A stretch of DNA of 9,729 nt. It comes from Chloroflexia bacterium. GTDB taxonomy: Bacteria; Chloroflexota; Chloroflexia; QHBQ01; JADMIH01. The stretch is taken from contig JAICKM010000209.1 in the NCBI GenBank assembly GCA_025927935.1, forward strand, positions 1-9,729, given 5' to 3'. Positions 1 through 6,346 of this stretch are shown here, in pieces. The notes beneath the pieces are model-generated. The model searched no databases, was not told the origin of the DNA, and saw only the letters and a list, made by a program, of their open reading frames with translations. The position numbers and the translations under genes were made by a program. How positions within the stretch are numbered: position 1 is the stretch's first letter; every line of letters starts with the position of its first letter.

Positions 1-1019
1 GCCTGCGTCCCATCCATATGCTGGAACCCGGCGTCGAAGTGGATGTGCATGTAGCTGTAGTTCGGTCCCGGATACGCCGGGTCGTCAATCGGCTCGGGTA
101 CGTCGATATCCACGCCGCCCGCCGCGTTGATGATTGTCTCGAACCCCGCGAAATTCAGCGTCACATAGTAATCAATCGGCACATTCAGCAGTTGGCTGAC
201 CGTGGGCAGGGCCAGGCTCGGCCCGCCGCCCGGCAAATAGTAGGCTTCGCCCAGGAAGTAGGCGGCGTTGATCTTCTGCCAGCCATAGCCGGGCACCAGC
301 ACCTGGAGGTCGCGCGGGATGCCCAGGACGCCCACCCGCTTCGCCGCCGGGTCCACGCTGACGACCATCAGCGTATCGCTGCGTGACGGCTCGGTGGCTT
401 CCTCGGGCCGCTTGTCGGTGCCCAGTACCAGGATGTTGAAGCGCCCGGACGGCAGCAAGGCAGCCGCAGTCGCCACCGCGTCCGGGGTGGGACTGGGCAG
501 CGCGGTAGCGAACGGTTGCGCGGGCAAATCTAGCCCGCCAGGTTGCTCGGTCGGCACCGGCGCGGCCAATGGCGGTCCGGCCATGCTTGGCGCGGTATGC
601 TCCACGGCGGCGACGACGGTGGGCGTGGGGGGCAGGGCATGGTAGATGCGCTGCGAGACCGACCAGGCCGTATAGCCCAGCAGCGCCGTGTAGGCCAGCA
701 TCAGCGTCAGGGCCACAAGCAGGCCGCCGGCCGCCCAGCGTAACGGGGACAACCGCGGCGCGGGATGCCCCAGCATCGCCTGGCGCTCGACCTGGACCGG
801 CAATTTCGCCCCCACCTCGCGCGGCACCGGCGCGGGGGGATCTTTGTATGCGAAGTACGGGCGGGCCAGCTCATCACGACGAAAGGCGGCGTAGAGACGC
901 CCACAGCGCGGGCAGGCGGCGATATGCGCGCGCACGGGGGTATCCTCGTCCGGGGCAAGGGTACCCTCCAGCAACGCGGGCAATGCACGCCGTACATCCG
1001 CGCAGGTCATCTCCGCCAT
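1..1019 (-). CDS. LCP (LytR-CpsA-Psr) family protein with N-terminal zinc-finger domain, C-terminus cut by window edge
   Basis: Seen: an open frame reads from an ATG at 1019 to the left edge (339 codons, no stop). GAGGAG lies 7 bases before the ATG. Residues 1-40 carry Cys6, His32, Cys36 and Cys39, the spacing of the zinc-binding anti-sigma (zf-HC2) fold. A hydrophobic segment spans about 95-119. A Pro/Thr/Ala-rich stalk follows to about 190. The LCP domain starts at NILVLGTDKRP (195-205), continues with SRSDT (212-216) and IPRD (234-237), and reaches VDIDVPEP (303-310). Known: LCP enzymes transfer lipid-linked glycopolymers to peptidoglycan on the outer face of the membrane, and the Arg and Asp residues of these motifs bind the polyprenyl pyrophosphate. 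Inference: the zinc finger is cytoplasmic and the LCP domain extracytoplasmic, as in a one-pass signalling protein. The rest of the catalytic domain is outside the window, so activity cannot be judged. No sigma factor gene is adjacent on the visible side. Confidence 0.88.
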   Translation of the reverse strand, partial: MAEMTCADVRRALPALLEGTLAPDEDTPVRAHIAACPRCGRLYAAFRRDELARPYFAYKDPPAPVPREVGAKLPVQVERQAMLGHPAPRLSPLRWAAGGLLVALTLMLAYTALLGYTAWSVSQRIYHALPPTPTVVAAVEHTAPSMAGPPLAAPVPTEQPGGLDLPAQPFATALPSPTPDAVATAAALLPSGRFNILVLGTDKRPEEATEPSRSDTLMVVSVDPAAKRVGVLGIPRDLQVLVPGYGWQKINAAYFLGEAYYLPGGGPSLALPTVSQLLNVPIDYYVTLNFAGFETIINAAGGVDIDVPEPIDDPAYPGPNYSYMHIHFDAGFQHMDGTQ

Positions 1020-1040
1020 CCAACCGCTCCTCGTGCTCTG

Positions 1041-1046
1041 TATATA
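1041..1046 (-). promoter_or_regulatory. Possible -10 element for the LCP gene
   Basis: Read on the minus strand, a TATATA hexamer lies about 22 bases before the LCP start codon, in a locally AT-rich stretch. There is no convincing -35 hexamer at the expected distance, so this is a weak prediction based on composition and position only. Confidence 0.25.
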
Positions 1047-1165
1047 AGCGCTGTTCTACCAGGATATACGATGTTTCCTGTTATATTTAGATGCATGGCG
1101 CGCCCAAATGTTACGCGCCGGGGCAAAAAGGGAAGCGAGCGCACATATGCATCCGGGGTATCGTA

Positions 1166-1171
1166 TATAAT
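1166..1171 (+). promoter_or_regulatory. Putative -10 box (TATAAT) of the DUF1684-led operon
   Basis: A perfect TATAAT lies in the divergent intergenic region. Transcription would start near 1178, at the foot of the first leader hairpin, giving an untranslated leader of about 79 bases. I find no good -35 hexamer 16-18 bases upstream, so the promoter may need an activator or use a non-housekeeping sigma factor. The box overlaps ATCGTATAT (1160-1168), whose inverted copy is at 1064-1072. Confidence 0.5.
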
Positions 1172-1176
1172 ATAGA

Positions 1177-1240
1177 GGCAGCAAAGCAACGAAGCTGCCG
1201 GTCGGGGGGCAGCCAGCGGGCTGCACAGCCCCGGCAACCG
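1177..1240 (+). promoter_or_regulatory. Structured 5' leader with two hairpins and interchangeable arms
   Basis: Seen: arm A GGCAGC (1177-1182) pairs perfectly with arm B GCTGCC (1194-1199). Arm C GCAGCC (1209-1214) pairs perfectly with arm D GGCTGC (1219-1224) around the loop AGCG. The second hairpin can extend by GGGG (1204-1207) with CCCC (1229-1232) and CGGT (1199-1202) with ACCG (1237-1240). Arm B can instead pair with GGCAGC at 1208-1213, so A:B plus C:D competes with B:C. The AAAGGAG ribosome-binding site begins just after the structure. Inference: an attenuator- or riboswitch-like leader, or simply a stable cap on the mRNA. No known class could be assigned by eye. Confidence 0.45.
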
Positions 1241-1256
1241 AAAGGAGTAACCACCG

Positions 1257-1829
1257 ATGACTACACAGGCCGGCGAAAATCTGGATATCGTGCGCCGCCA
1301 GATCGAGGCGTTCCGCCGCCAGAAGGACAAATGGATGCAGGAGTCCGCCGACTCGCCGCTGGAGCATCACCAGCGCCACACCTTCAGCGGACTCAACTAC
1401 TATCCCATCGATTTCGCATATCGTGTGCGGGCGACGATGAACCGCGACGCCCAGCCGCACACGATCAAGATCCAGACGACGACGGGCGACTGGCGCGAGT
1501 ATAACCATTACGGCGCGCTGGCGTTCGAGTTGAACGGGCAGGCGCTCAAGCTGAACGTCTACCAGCCGGTGGGCGACAAGGCGCACAGCGCCAGCAAAGA
1601 GCTATTTGTGCCCTTCCGCGACCGCACGGCGCCGAAGGAGACCTATGGCGCGGGGCGCTACCTGGATCTGCGGGCGCTGGAGGAGGGCCAGGATTATCTG
1701 CTCGACTTCAACCGGGCCTACAATCCCTGGTGCGCCTACAGCCCCAACTATAGCTGCACCGTGCCGCCGCCCGCCAACCACCTGCCCGTGGAGATCCGAG
1801 CGGGCGAAAAGCTGTACGAGGAACATTAA
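1257..1829 (+). CDS. DUF1684 domain protein
   Basis: Seen: a 190-residue soluble protein with no signal peptide or membrane segment. AAAGGAG lies 9 bases before the ATG. It carries the DUF1684 (PF07920) hallmarks: VPFRDRT (118-124), ETYGAGRYLDL (128-138), and the C-terminal block with LDFNRAYNPWCAYSPNY and AGEK, which includes Cys159 and Cys167. Known: the family is widespread in bacteria and haloarchaea and has no established biochemical function. The N-terminal 40 residues are charged and probably helical. Context: first gene of a plus-strand series, separated by 79 bases with a strong stem-loop from the peptidase gene. Its leader is highly structured, so its expression is probably regulated or buffered after transcription starts. 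The family call is firm; a function cannot be given. Confidence 0.9.
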   Translation: MTTQAGENLDIVRRQIEAFRRQKDKWMQESADSPLEHHQRHTFSGLNYYPIDFAYRVRATMNRDAQPHTIKIQTTTGDWREYNHYGALAFELNGQALKLNVYQPVGDKAHSASKELFVPFRDRTAPKETYGAGRYLDLRALEEGQDYLLDFNRAYNPWCAYSPNYSCTVPPPANHLPVEIRAGEKLYEEH

Positions 1830-1840
1830 ACCTTACCCCG

Positions 1841-1885
1841 CCGGCACAGCGGCGCGGAGCCAATCCGCGCCGCTTCTGCTGCCGG
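1841..1885 (+). terminator. Strong intergenic stem-loop (attenuator, partial terminator or RNA-processing hairpin)
   Basis: GCGGCGCGGA (1849-1858) and TCCGCGCCGC (1864-1873) form a perfect 10-bp stem around a 5-base loop. CCGGCA (1841-1846) and TGCCGG (1880-1885) add an outer 6-bp stem with a small internal loop. No U-run follows the stem, so it is not a canonical intrinsic terminator. It begins 12 bases after the DUF1684 stop and ends 23 bases before the peptidase start. It could set the relative level of the two parts of the operon. Confidence 0.5.
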
Positions 1886-1908
1886 GAACCCCCCTGTACG
1901 GAGTGCCC

Positions 1909-4035
1909 ATGTCCGACGACCCGCAGACGGCGCCGCGGCCCGTGACCGCCGCCGACATCATGCAAATCAAGTTCCTGTCCGAACCGGCCCTCAGTCCCGA
2001 CGGCCGCCAGGTGGCGTTTGTCGTGGCGCACGCCCACGAACCCGATAATGATTACCGGTCGCATATCTGGATGCGCCGGGCCGACGGCAAGGGCCGTGCG
2101 CGCCAGTTCACCCACGGGGCCAAGCGCGACGCGCACCCCCTCTGGAGTCCTGACGGCCGCTTCCTCGCCTTCGTCTCCAACCGCAGCGGGCACAAAGAGG
2201 TCTGGCTGATCCCCGCCGACGGCGGCGAGGCCCGCCGCGTCACCCACACCCGCCACGGAGCAGGCAACCCCAGTTGGGCGCCCGACAGCAGGGCGCTGTC
2301 CTTCACGAGCGAGATCGGGCCGGATGACCCGCAGCCGTCGTCGCAGCCGCTGGAGAGCGACGAGGAACGCAAAGCGCGCAAGGAGAAGGAAGACAAAGCC
2401 AAGCGCGAGACCGCCCGCCGCATTTCGCGCCTGCGCTATAAGCATGACAGCACCGGCATGTGGGAAGGGCGCTACACCCATATCTGGGTCCAGGCGCTGG
2501 ACGAAGACGGCGACAACAACGGCGAGCCGCGCCAGCTCACCAGCGGCGACTACGAGGACAGCCCGGCGGTCTGGAGTCCCGACGGCGGCTACCTGGCTTT
2601 CTCCTCCAACCGCACGGCCGACCCCGACCGCAACCTCGTGTCCGACATCTTCGTCGTGCCGGCGGAGGGTGGCGATCTGCAACAGCTTACAGCGAGCCGC
2701 GGCCCGGCCCACAGCCCGGCGTGGCGTCCTGATTCGGGCGCGCTGGCCTATGTGGGCCACGAGCGCGGCAACGAGTGGGGGTTCGGCTCCAACAATATCC
2801 TCTTTGTCGTGCCGTTCGTGCCCGGCCAGGAGTCCATTGCCGACCGGCGGGATCTGAGCAACCGGCTCGACCGACCAGTGGACAACATGTCGCTCAGCGA
2901 CTCGCGCATGAGCGGCTTCATCAACTACCCGACTTGGACGCCGGATGGCCGGCATATCTACATGACCGTGAGCGATTGGGGCCGGGTTGGCCTCTACCGC
3001 TTCACCGCTGACGACTCCGCCGCGCCGGAGCCGGTCATCGGCGGCGACCGCGCGATCACCAACCTCTCGTTCGCGCCGGATGTGCGGGCGGTCGCCTTTG
3101 TCGCCGGCTCGCCGAGCAACCCCGGCGACCTCTTCGTCGCCACGCTGGACGAGACGGGGCCGGCCCGCGCCGAGCAACAACTGACCACGGTGAATAAGCA
3201 CGTGTTCGCGGACCTGCTCATCCGCGACGCTGAGGAAATCCGCTTCGACTCGCCGGATGGGCTGGGGCTGCAAGGCTGGATCATCAAGCCACCGGGCTTC
3301 GAGGAAGGCCGCAAGTACCCGGCTGTCATCGAGATCCATGGCGGCCCGCACCTGATGTACGGCTTCTCCTTCTTCCATGAGTTCCAATTGCTGGCCGCGC
3401 AGGGCTACGTGGTGTTCTACATGAACCCGCGCGGCGGCCAGGGCTACGGCCAGGAGTTTGTCGACGCCATCCGCGGCGGCTGGGGCGAGCCGGACTACCG
3501 CGACCTGCTGCGCGGCGTGGACGTGCTGCTGGAACAGGGCTACGTGGACGAGGCGCGACTGGGCGTGACCGGCGGCTCGTATGGCGGCTACATGACCTGC
3601 TGGATTATCGGGCACACCAACCGTTTCCGCACTGCGGTGGCCTCGCGCAGCGTCACCAACCTGATCAGCATGTACGGGTCGAGCGACGCGGGCTGGATGC
3701 TGGAGGACTGGGAGTTCACCCCGCTCTTCGACAATCCGGAAGCGTACCAACTGCTCTGGCGTCACTCGCCGCTGGCCTACGCGGCCCAGGTCGAGACGCC
3801 GCTGCTGCTGACTCACGGTGAGGACGACCGGCGCTGCCACCTGGAGCAAGCTGAAGAGATGTATGTCGCGCTCAGGCGCCTCGGCAAGACAGCGGAACTG
3901 GTCACGTTCCCCGGCTCCACCCACGAGTTATCGCGGGCCGGGGCGCCGCGTATGCGCGTGCAGCGCCTCGACGCCATCGTCGATTGGATGCGGCGCTACC
4001 TGGACGAGGAGGGCGCGGCGGATGCCGGAGCATAA
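1909..4035 (+). CDS. S9 family serine peptidase (prolyl oligopeptidase clan; dipeptidyl/acylaminoacyl-peptidase-like)
   Basis: Seen: 708 residues. I chose the ATG at 1909 because GGAG lies 6 bases before it and a family-like N-terminus follows. The frame is open further upstream, but only in the wrong frame of the DUF1684 gene. Residues about 20-430 form a propeller with seven SPDG-type strands (SPDGRQVAF, SPDGRFLAF, APDSRALSF, SPDGGYLAF, RPDSGALAY, TPDGRHIYM, APDVRAVAF). A highly charged Glu/Lys/Arg linker sits near 145-175. Residues about 440-700 are the alpha/beta-hydrolase domain, with HGGP, the nucleophile Ser557 in GGSYGG, acid Asp640 in HGEDDRR and His672 in GSTHE. Known: the propeller limits access so that only short peptides are cleaved, usually from the N-terminus. 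No signal peptide is visible, so it is probably cytoplasmic and acts in peptide turnover. The exact specificity is not readable from sequence. Confidence 0.93.
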   Translation: MSDDPQTAPRPVTAADIMQIKFLSEPALSPDGRQVAFVVAHAHEPDNDYRSHIWMRRADGKGRARQFTHGAKRDAHPLWSPDGRFLAFVSNRSGHKEVWLIPADGGEARRVTHTRHGAGNPSWAPDSRALSFTSEIGPDDPQPSSQPLESDEERKARKEKEDKAKRETARRISRLRYKHDSTGMWEGRYTHIWVQALDEDGDNNGEPRQLTSGDYEDSPAVWSPDGGYLAFSSNRTADPDRNLVSDIFVVPAEGGDLQQLTASRGPAHSPAWRPDSGALAYVGHERGNEWGFGSNNILFVVPFVPGQESIADRRDLSNRLDRPVDNMSLSDSRMSGFINYPTWTPDGRHIYMTVSDWGRVGLYRFTADDSAAPEPVIGGDRAITNLSFAPDVRAVAFVAGSPSNPGDLFVATLDETGPARAEQQLTTVNKHVFADLLIRDAEEIRFDSPDGLGLQGWIIKPPGFEEGRKYPAVIEIHGGPHLMYGFSFFHEFQLLAAQGYVVFYMNPRGGQGYGQEFVDAIRGGWGEPDYRDLLRGVDVLLEQGYVDEARLGVTGGSYGGYMTCWIIGHTNRFRTAVASRSVTNLISMYGSSDAGWMLEDWEFTPLFDNPEAYQLLWRHSPLAYAAQVETPLLLTHGEDDRRCHLEQAEEMYVALRRLGKTAELVTFPGSTHELSRAGAPRMRVQRLDAIVDWMRRYLDEEGAADAGA

Positions 4036-4441
4036 GCCGATCACGCAGCCGGTGCCCCATGCCCGCGCCACGCTGGCCTATCAGATGCTGCCCGAAGACG
4101 CCAACTCGCAGGGCTATGTCCACGGCGGCTCCGTCACCAAGCTGGCCGACACGGCGGCGGGGGTGTGCGCCGCCCGGCACGCGCGCAGCCGGGTCGCCAC
4201 CGTAGCGATCACCAATATGACCTTCACCGCGCCGGTCAAGATCGGCGCCCTAGTGACGGTGGAGGCCCGGCTGGTAGGCGTCGGGCGCACGTCGATGCAG
4301 ATCGACGTGGAGGTCTGGGCCGAGGAGATCACCAGCGGCGAGCGCGCGCTAACGAGCACCGGGCGCTTCGTCTTCGTCGCTCTCGACGAAAACGACCGGC
4401 CCCGCCCGGTCCCGCCCCTTGAGCCGGATGCCGGGGCCTGA
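4022..4441 (+). CDS. Acyl-CoA thioesterase, hotdog fold (YciA/acyl-CoA hydrolase-like)
   Basis: Seen: 139 residues. The ATG overlaps the peptidase stop by 14 bases, with AGGAGG 9 bases upstream inside the peptidase gene. The core reads LPEDANSQGYVHGG then LADTAAG, followed by the long hotdog strand region TVAITNMTFTAPVKIGALV and RTSMQIDVEVWAEE. Asn28 and Asp43 sit at the positions expected for the catalytic pair of this hexameric thioesterase family (COG1607). Known: such enzymes hydrolyse acyl-CoA to free acid and CoA in the cytoplasm, and chain-length preference varies widely. Length fits a single-domain member. Context: translationally coupled to both neighbours. The substrate is not predictable; the family assignment is strong. 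Confidence 0.9.
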   Translation: MPEHKPITQPVPHARATLAYQMLPEDANSQGYVHGGSVTKLADTAAGVCAARHARSRVATVAITNMTFTAPVKIGALVTVEARLVGVGRTSMQIDVEVWAEEITSGERALTSTGRFVFVALDENDRPRPVPPLEPDAGA

Positions 4442-5252
4442 GCCGCCGCCCGTGGACGATCTCGATGTTCCGGCGGAGGCCGGTATCCTGGATCGGTTCG
4501 CGCCGTTCTACGATCTGGAATACGGCGATTACGACGCCGATCTCGACTTCTACCGGGGATGTGCCGCCCAGGCGGCGCCCCGGCGGAGTCCGTCGGCGCG
4601 GGTGCTGGAACTGGCCTGCGGCAGCGGGCGGGTGCTGCTGGCCCTGGCCGTCGCGGGCCATGCCTGTACCGGCGTCGATGCCTCGCCCGCCATGCTGGCC
4701 CTCGCTCGCGCGCACCTGGCGGCGGCAGACCTGCAAGCCGCGCTGATCGCCGCCCGCATGGAAGCCTTGCCCCCGGATCTTGGCCCCTTTGACCTGGCCC
4801 TCTGCGCCCTGAACAGCTTTGCCTATTTGCCCACCCAGGCCGATCAACTGGCGATGCTCGGCGGTGTACAGGCGCGGTTGCGGCGGGGCGGGCTGCTGGT
4901 GCTCGACCTTAGCCCCGTGGACGCAGGCGGTCCCTTCCCCGCGGACGGCGAGGTGGTGCATCAGGGCGCCTGGGATCGGCCCGGCGGCGGGCGGGTGCTC
5001 AAGTTCGTCAGCGGCGTGTGGGACAGCGCCGAACAGCAGCACCACGTCCACTGGATCTACGACGAGGAAGACGCCGCCGGGCGCCTGCGCCGCACCACCA
5101 TCCCGCAAACCTTGCGCTATACCTATCGCTGGGAAGCACAACTTCTGCTCGAACGCACGGGCTTCCGCCTGGCTGGTATCTACGGCTCCTACGACCTCGA
5201 CCCCTACAACAGCGAGTCCCCGCGCCTGCTCCTGGTGGCGCAGCGGCCTTAG
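4428..5252 (+). CDS. Class I SAM-dependent methyltransferase
   Basis: Seen: 274 residues from the ATG at 4428. A TTG at 4419 would add three residues. The start overlaps the thioesterase stop by 14 bases, and there is no clear Shine-Dalgarno, so expression probably depends on coupling. Motif I is VLELACGSGR (59-68), the ribose-binding acid is Asp84 in GVDAS, and the post-II/IV region is FDLALCALNSFAYL (about 112-126), followed by LRRGGLLVLDL. The N-terminal FAPFYDLEYGDYDADLDFY lid is typical of small-molecule methyltransferases (Methyltransf_25 type). The C-terminal half is a beta-rich domain ending in LYGSYDLDPYNSESPRLLLVA-like strands; some such enzymes use this half to bind substrate. The acceptor cannot be identified. 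Last gene of the operon; convergent with the ImmA-like gene. Confidence 0.88.
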   Translation: MPGPEPPPVDDLDVPAEAGILDRFAPFYDLEYGDYDADLDFYRGCAAQAAPRRSPSARVLELACGSGRVLLALAVAGHACTGVDASPAMLALARAHLAAADLQAALIAARMEALPPDLGPFDLALCALNSFAYLPTQADQLAMLGGVQARLRRGGLLVLDLSPVDAGGPFPADGEVVHQGAWDRPGGGRVLKFVSGVWDSAEQQHHVHWIYDEEDAAGRLRRTTIPQTLRYTYRWEAQLLLERTGFRLAGIYGSYDLDPYNSESPRLLLVAQRP

Positions 5253-5271
5253 CCAACCAGCGGCAACAGCA

Positions 5272-5308
5272 CCATGCCGCGGGCCGGTTTCAAACCAGCC
5301 CCTACACC
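5272..5308. repeat. Palindromic intergenic repeat, copy 1
   Basis: A 37-base unit whose core is a near-perfect inverted repeat with arms like GGGCCGGTTT and AAACCGGCCC around one base. This copy carries one arm mismatch (A instead of G in the right arm). It matches copy 2 at 34 of 37 positions and is in direct orientation to it. It lies 20 bases after the methyltransferase stop. Both strands can form the hairpin, so it may help end transcription from the two converging genes. It is probably one of a dispersed genomic family. Confidence 0.75.
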
Positions 5309-5338
5309 GTCAGGCCAAAACGCGGGCCGGCACCAACC

Positions 5339-5375
5339 CCATGCCGCGGGCCGGGTTGAAACCGGCCCCTACACC
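5339..5375. repeat. Palindromic intergenic repeat, copy 2
   Basis: The second 37-base unit starts 67 bases after the first. Its mismatch is in the left arm (G instead of T), so the two copies are each damaged at a different place and both point to a perfectly palindromic ancestor. Between the copies, GCGGGCCGG near 5322-5330 repeats a piece of the unit and may be the remnant of a third copy. Confidence 0.75.
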
Positions 5376-5427
5376 ACAGAGTTCATACCCTCCTGGCAGC
5401 AGCGGACAGATCCATCCGGGCGCAGGT

Positions 5428-6012
5428 CTATAGCAAGCCCAGGTAATGGAGCCGGGCACGCATCCAGCCGGCGGGCACGCTGAACAGGTCGGCCATCCAG
5501 GCGACGGCTTCATCCGGCGTCGCGGTCACGGCGCGGGCATAGATCCACGCGGGCCGGACCCAGGCGCCGGGCATAGTCGTCAGCCGGGCGAACAGGTCGG
5601 CCTCAACTTCGGCCTGCCTGTGGCGCGGATCGAGCGGCGGCCCGGCCCGGCGCGCATACGGGATCCCTGGCGCGCAACGATCCGGTAGGATGTGCAGCAA
5701 TACATGCCCGGCCTCGTGGAACGCGGTAACGTACACCTCCCGCGTCGGGGCGTTCGAGTCCAGGCAGAGCGCGGCGTGCCTCTTGTAGCGCGCGAAGTCC
5801 ACCGGAAAGGCATAGCCATATACCCCCGCGTCGCGTCCGTCGTCGCGCGGCGGCAGAATGAGGGTGACAGGTTCCAGGATGGCAAGCAGGTGCAGAATGG
5901 GGAACGGCGGCCCGGCCCCGCCGTACATGCGCACCACCTCAGCGGCAAGTTCGCATACACGGCGGTAGTCGGCGGGCGAAAGCGCGGTGAGCGCCGGATC
6001 GGGTTCAGGCAA
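5428..6012 (-). CDS. ImmA/IrrE family zinc metallo-endopeptidase, orphan
   Basis: Seen: no ATG is available near the 5' end. The frame is limited by a stop at 6034-6036. I chose the TTG at 6012 (194 residues) because TTTGGAG ends 6 bases before it; a TTG at 6024 would add four residues but has no ribosome-binding site. Counting from 6024, the zinc site is HEAGH (103-107) and the third ligand Glu141 lies in EVEADLFA. A metal-bearing, helical C-terminus ends in MRARLHYLGLL, as in the family. Known: ImmA cleaves a phage/ICE repressor and IrrE cleaves DdrO after DNA damage; others are paired with HTH antitoxin-like regulators. Oddity: there is no XRE-type HTH domain in the protein and no such gene next to it in the window. 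Inference: a cytoplasmic protease acting on a repressor encoded elsewhere, or a domesticated remnant of a mobile element. Confidence 0.87.
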   Translation of the reverse strand: MPEPDPALTALSPADYRRVCELAAEVVRMYGGAGPPFPILHLLAILEPVTLILPPRDDGRDAGVYGYAFPVDFARYKRHAALCLDSNAPTREVYVTAFHEAGHVLLHILPDRCAPGIPYARRAGPPLDPRHRQAEVEADLFARLTTMPGAWVRPAWIYARAVTATPDEAVAWMADLFSVPAGWMRARLHYLGLL

Positions 6013-6054
6013 GAGCGTCTCCAAAGTAGCGGATCAACGTCGCACAGCGCCTCT

Positions 6055-6083
6055 ATTTTAGCACTAATGTTCTGCTTTTACAA
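6055..6083 (-). promoter_or_regulatory. Sigma-70-like promoter for the ImmA/IrrE-type gene
   Basis: Reading the minus strand, TTGTAA (-35, 6083-6078) and TAAAAT (-10, 6060-6055) are separated by exactly 17 bases. Transcription would start near 6048, about 36 bases before the chosen TTG. The stretch is clearly AT-richer than its surroundings. This is the best-formed housekeeping promoter in the window. Confidence 0.6.
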
Positions 6084-6189
6084 GAGGATCGAGCCGTCAG
6101 CCGTGTGCTACGTAAAGCTGCGCGAACAGGAGACGCGCGGTCAAAATGGCGCCGCCTATGATGGGGCACCATGGGCATGGACTCTGCTC

Positions 6190-6220
6190 TTGACTTAGAG
6201 CGCTCTAACTTTCATATAAT
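6190..6220 (+). promoter_or_regulatory. MerR-type promoter and operator
   Basis: TTGACT (6190-6195) and TATAAT (6215-6220) are separated by 19 bp, the overlong spacer typical of MerR-regulated promoters. A perfect 14-bp palindrome TTAGAGCGCTCTAA (6195-6208) sits in the spacer. Known: MerR regulators bind such dyads and untwist the DNA so that RNA polymerase can align with both boxes. The nearest gene downstream encodes a MerR protein, so autoregulation of the whole three-gene unit is likely. In the rest of the gene-free stretch 6025-6346 I see only the divergent promoter at 6055-6083 and no further gene. Confidence 0.85.
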
Positions 6221-6346
6221 GATGATGGCCTGATTACCGATTTTCGGTGCAAAGGATGGGCAACAATTATGACAACCAATTTACGTGATACCGGCGCTGC
6301 TTTGACGACGACGGACAGTCAGCAATCTCGATCACCCAGGAGGCTG

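Noticed and set aside
18..386. Plus-strand ORFs at the left edge
   Set aside because: They are shadows of the LCP gene, which has intact LCP motifs on the minus strand.
1140..1240. A c-di-GMP-I or SAM-I riboswitch, because of GCAAAGC at 1181-1187 and GGCAACC at 1233-1239
   Set aside because: Only short strings match. The GNRA-capped stem of c-di-GMP-I and the kink-turn and other core helices of SAM-I are not seen, and the 5' half would overlap the TATAAT box. An Rfam covariance search would settle it.
1606..1908. An upstream, in-frame extension of the peptidase gene by 101 codons
   Set aside because: It lies mostly inside the DUF1684 gene in another frame, is rich in Arg/Pro/Thr like a GC-rich shadow, and the ATG at 1909 has a ribosome-binding site.
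1708..3924. A 738-codon open frame on the minus strand
   Set aside because: It is antisense to the S9 peptidase, whose motifs are intact. Long antisense frames are common in GC-rich genes, and the translation shows no domain.
5272..5375. A CRISPR array
   Set aside because: Only two units, which are themselves palindromic, one 30-base gap, and no cas gene nearby.
6067..6198. A 43-codon ORF between the two divergent genes
   Set aside because: No ribosome-binding site, no family resemblance, and it runs through the promoter regions on both sides.
6269..6346. The ATG at 6269 as start of the MerR protein
   Set aside because: The added 26 residues look non-coding in third-position GC and have no MerR similarity. 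AAGGA is 12 bases from this ATG. I keep some doubt because the AGGAGG before 6347 is unusually close.
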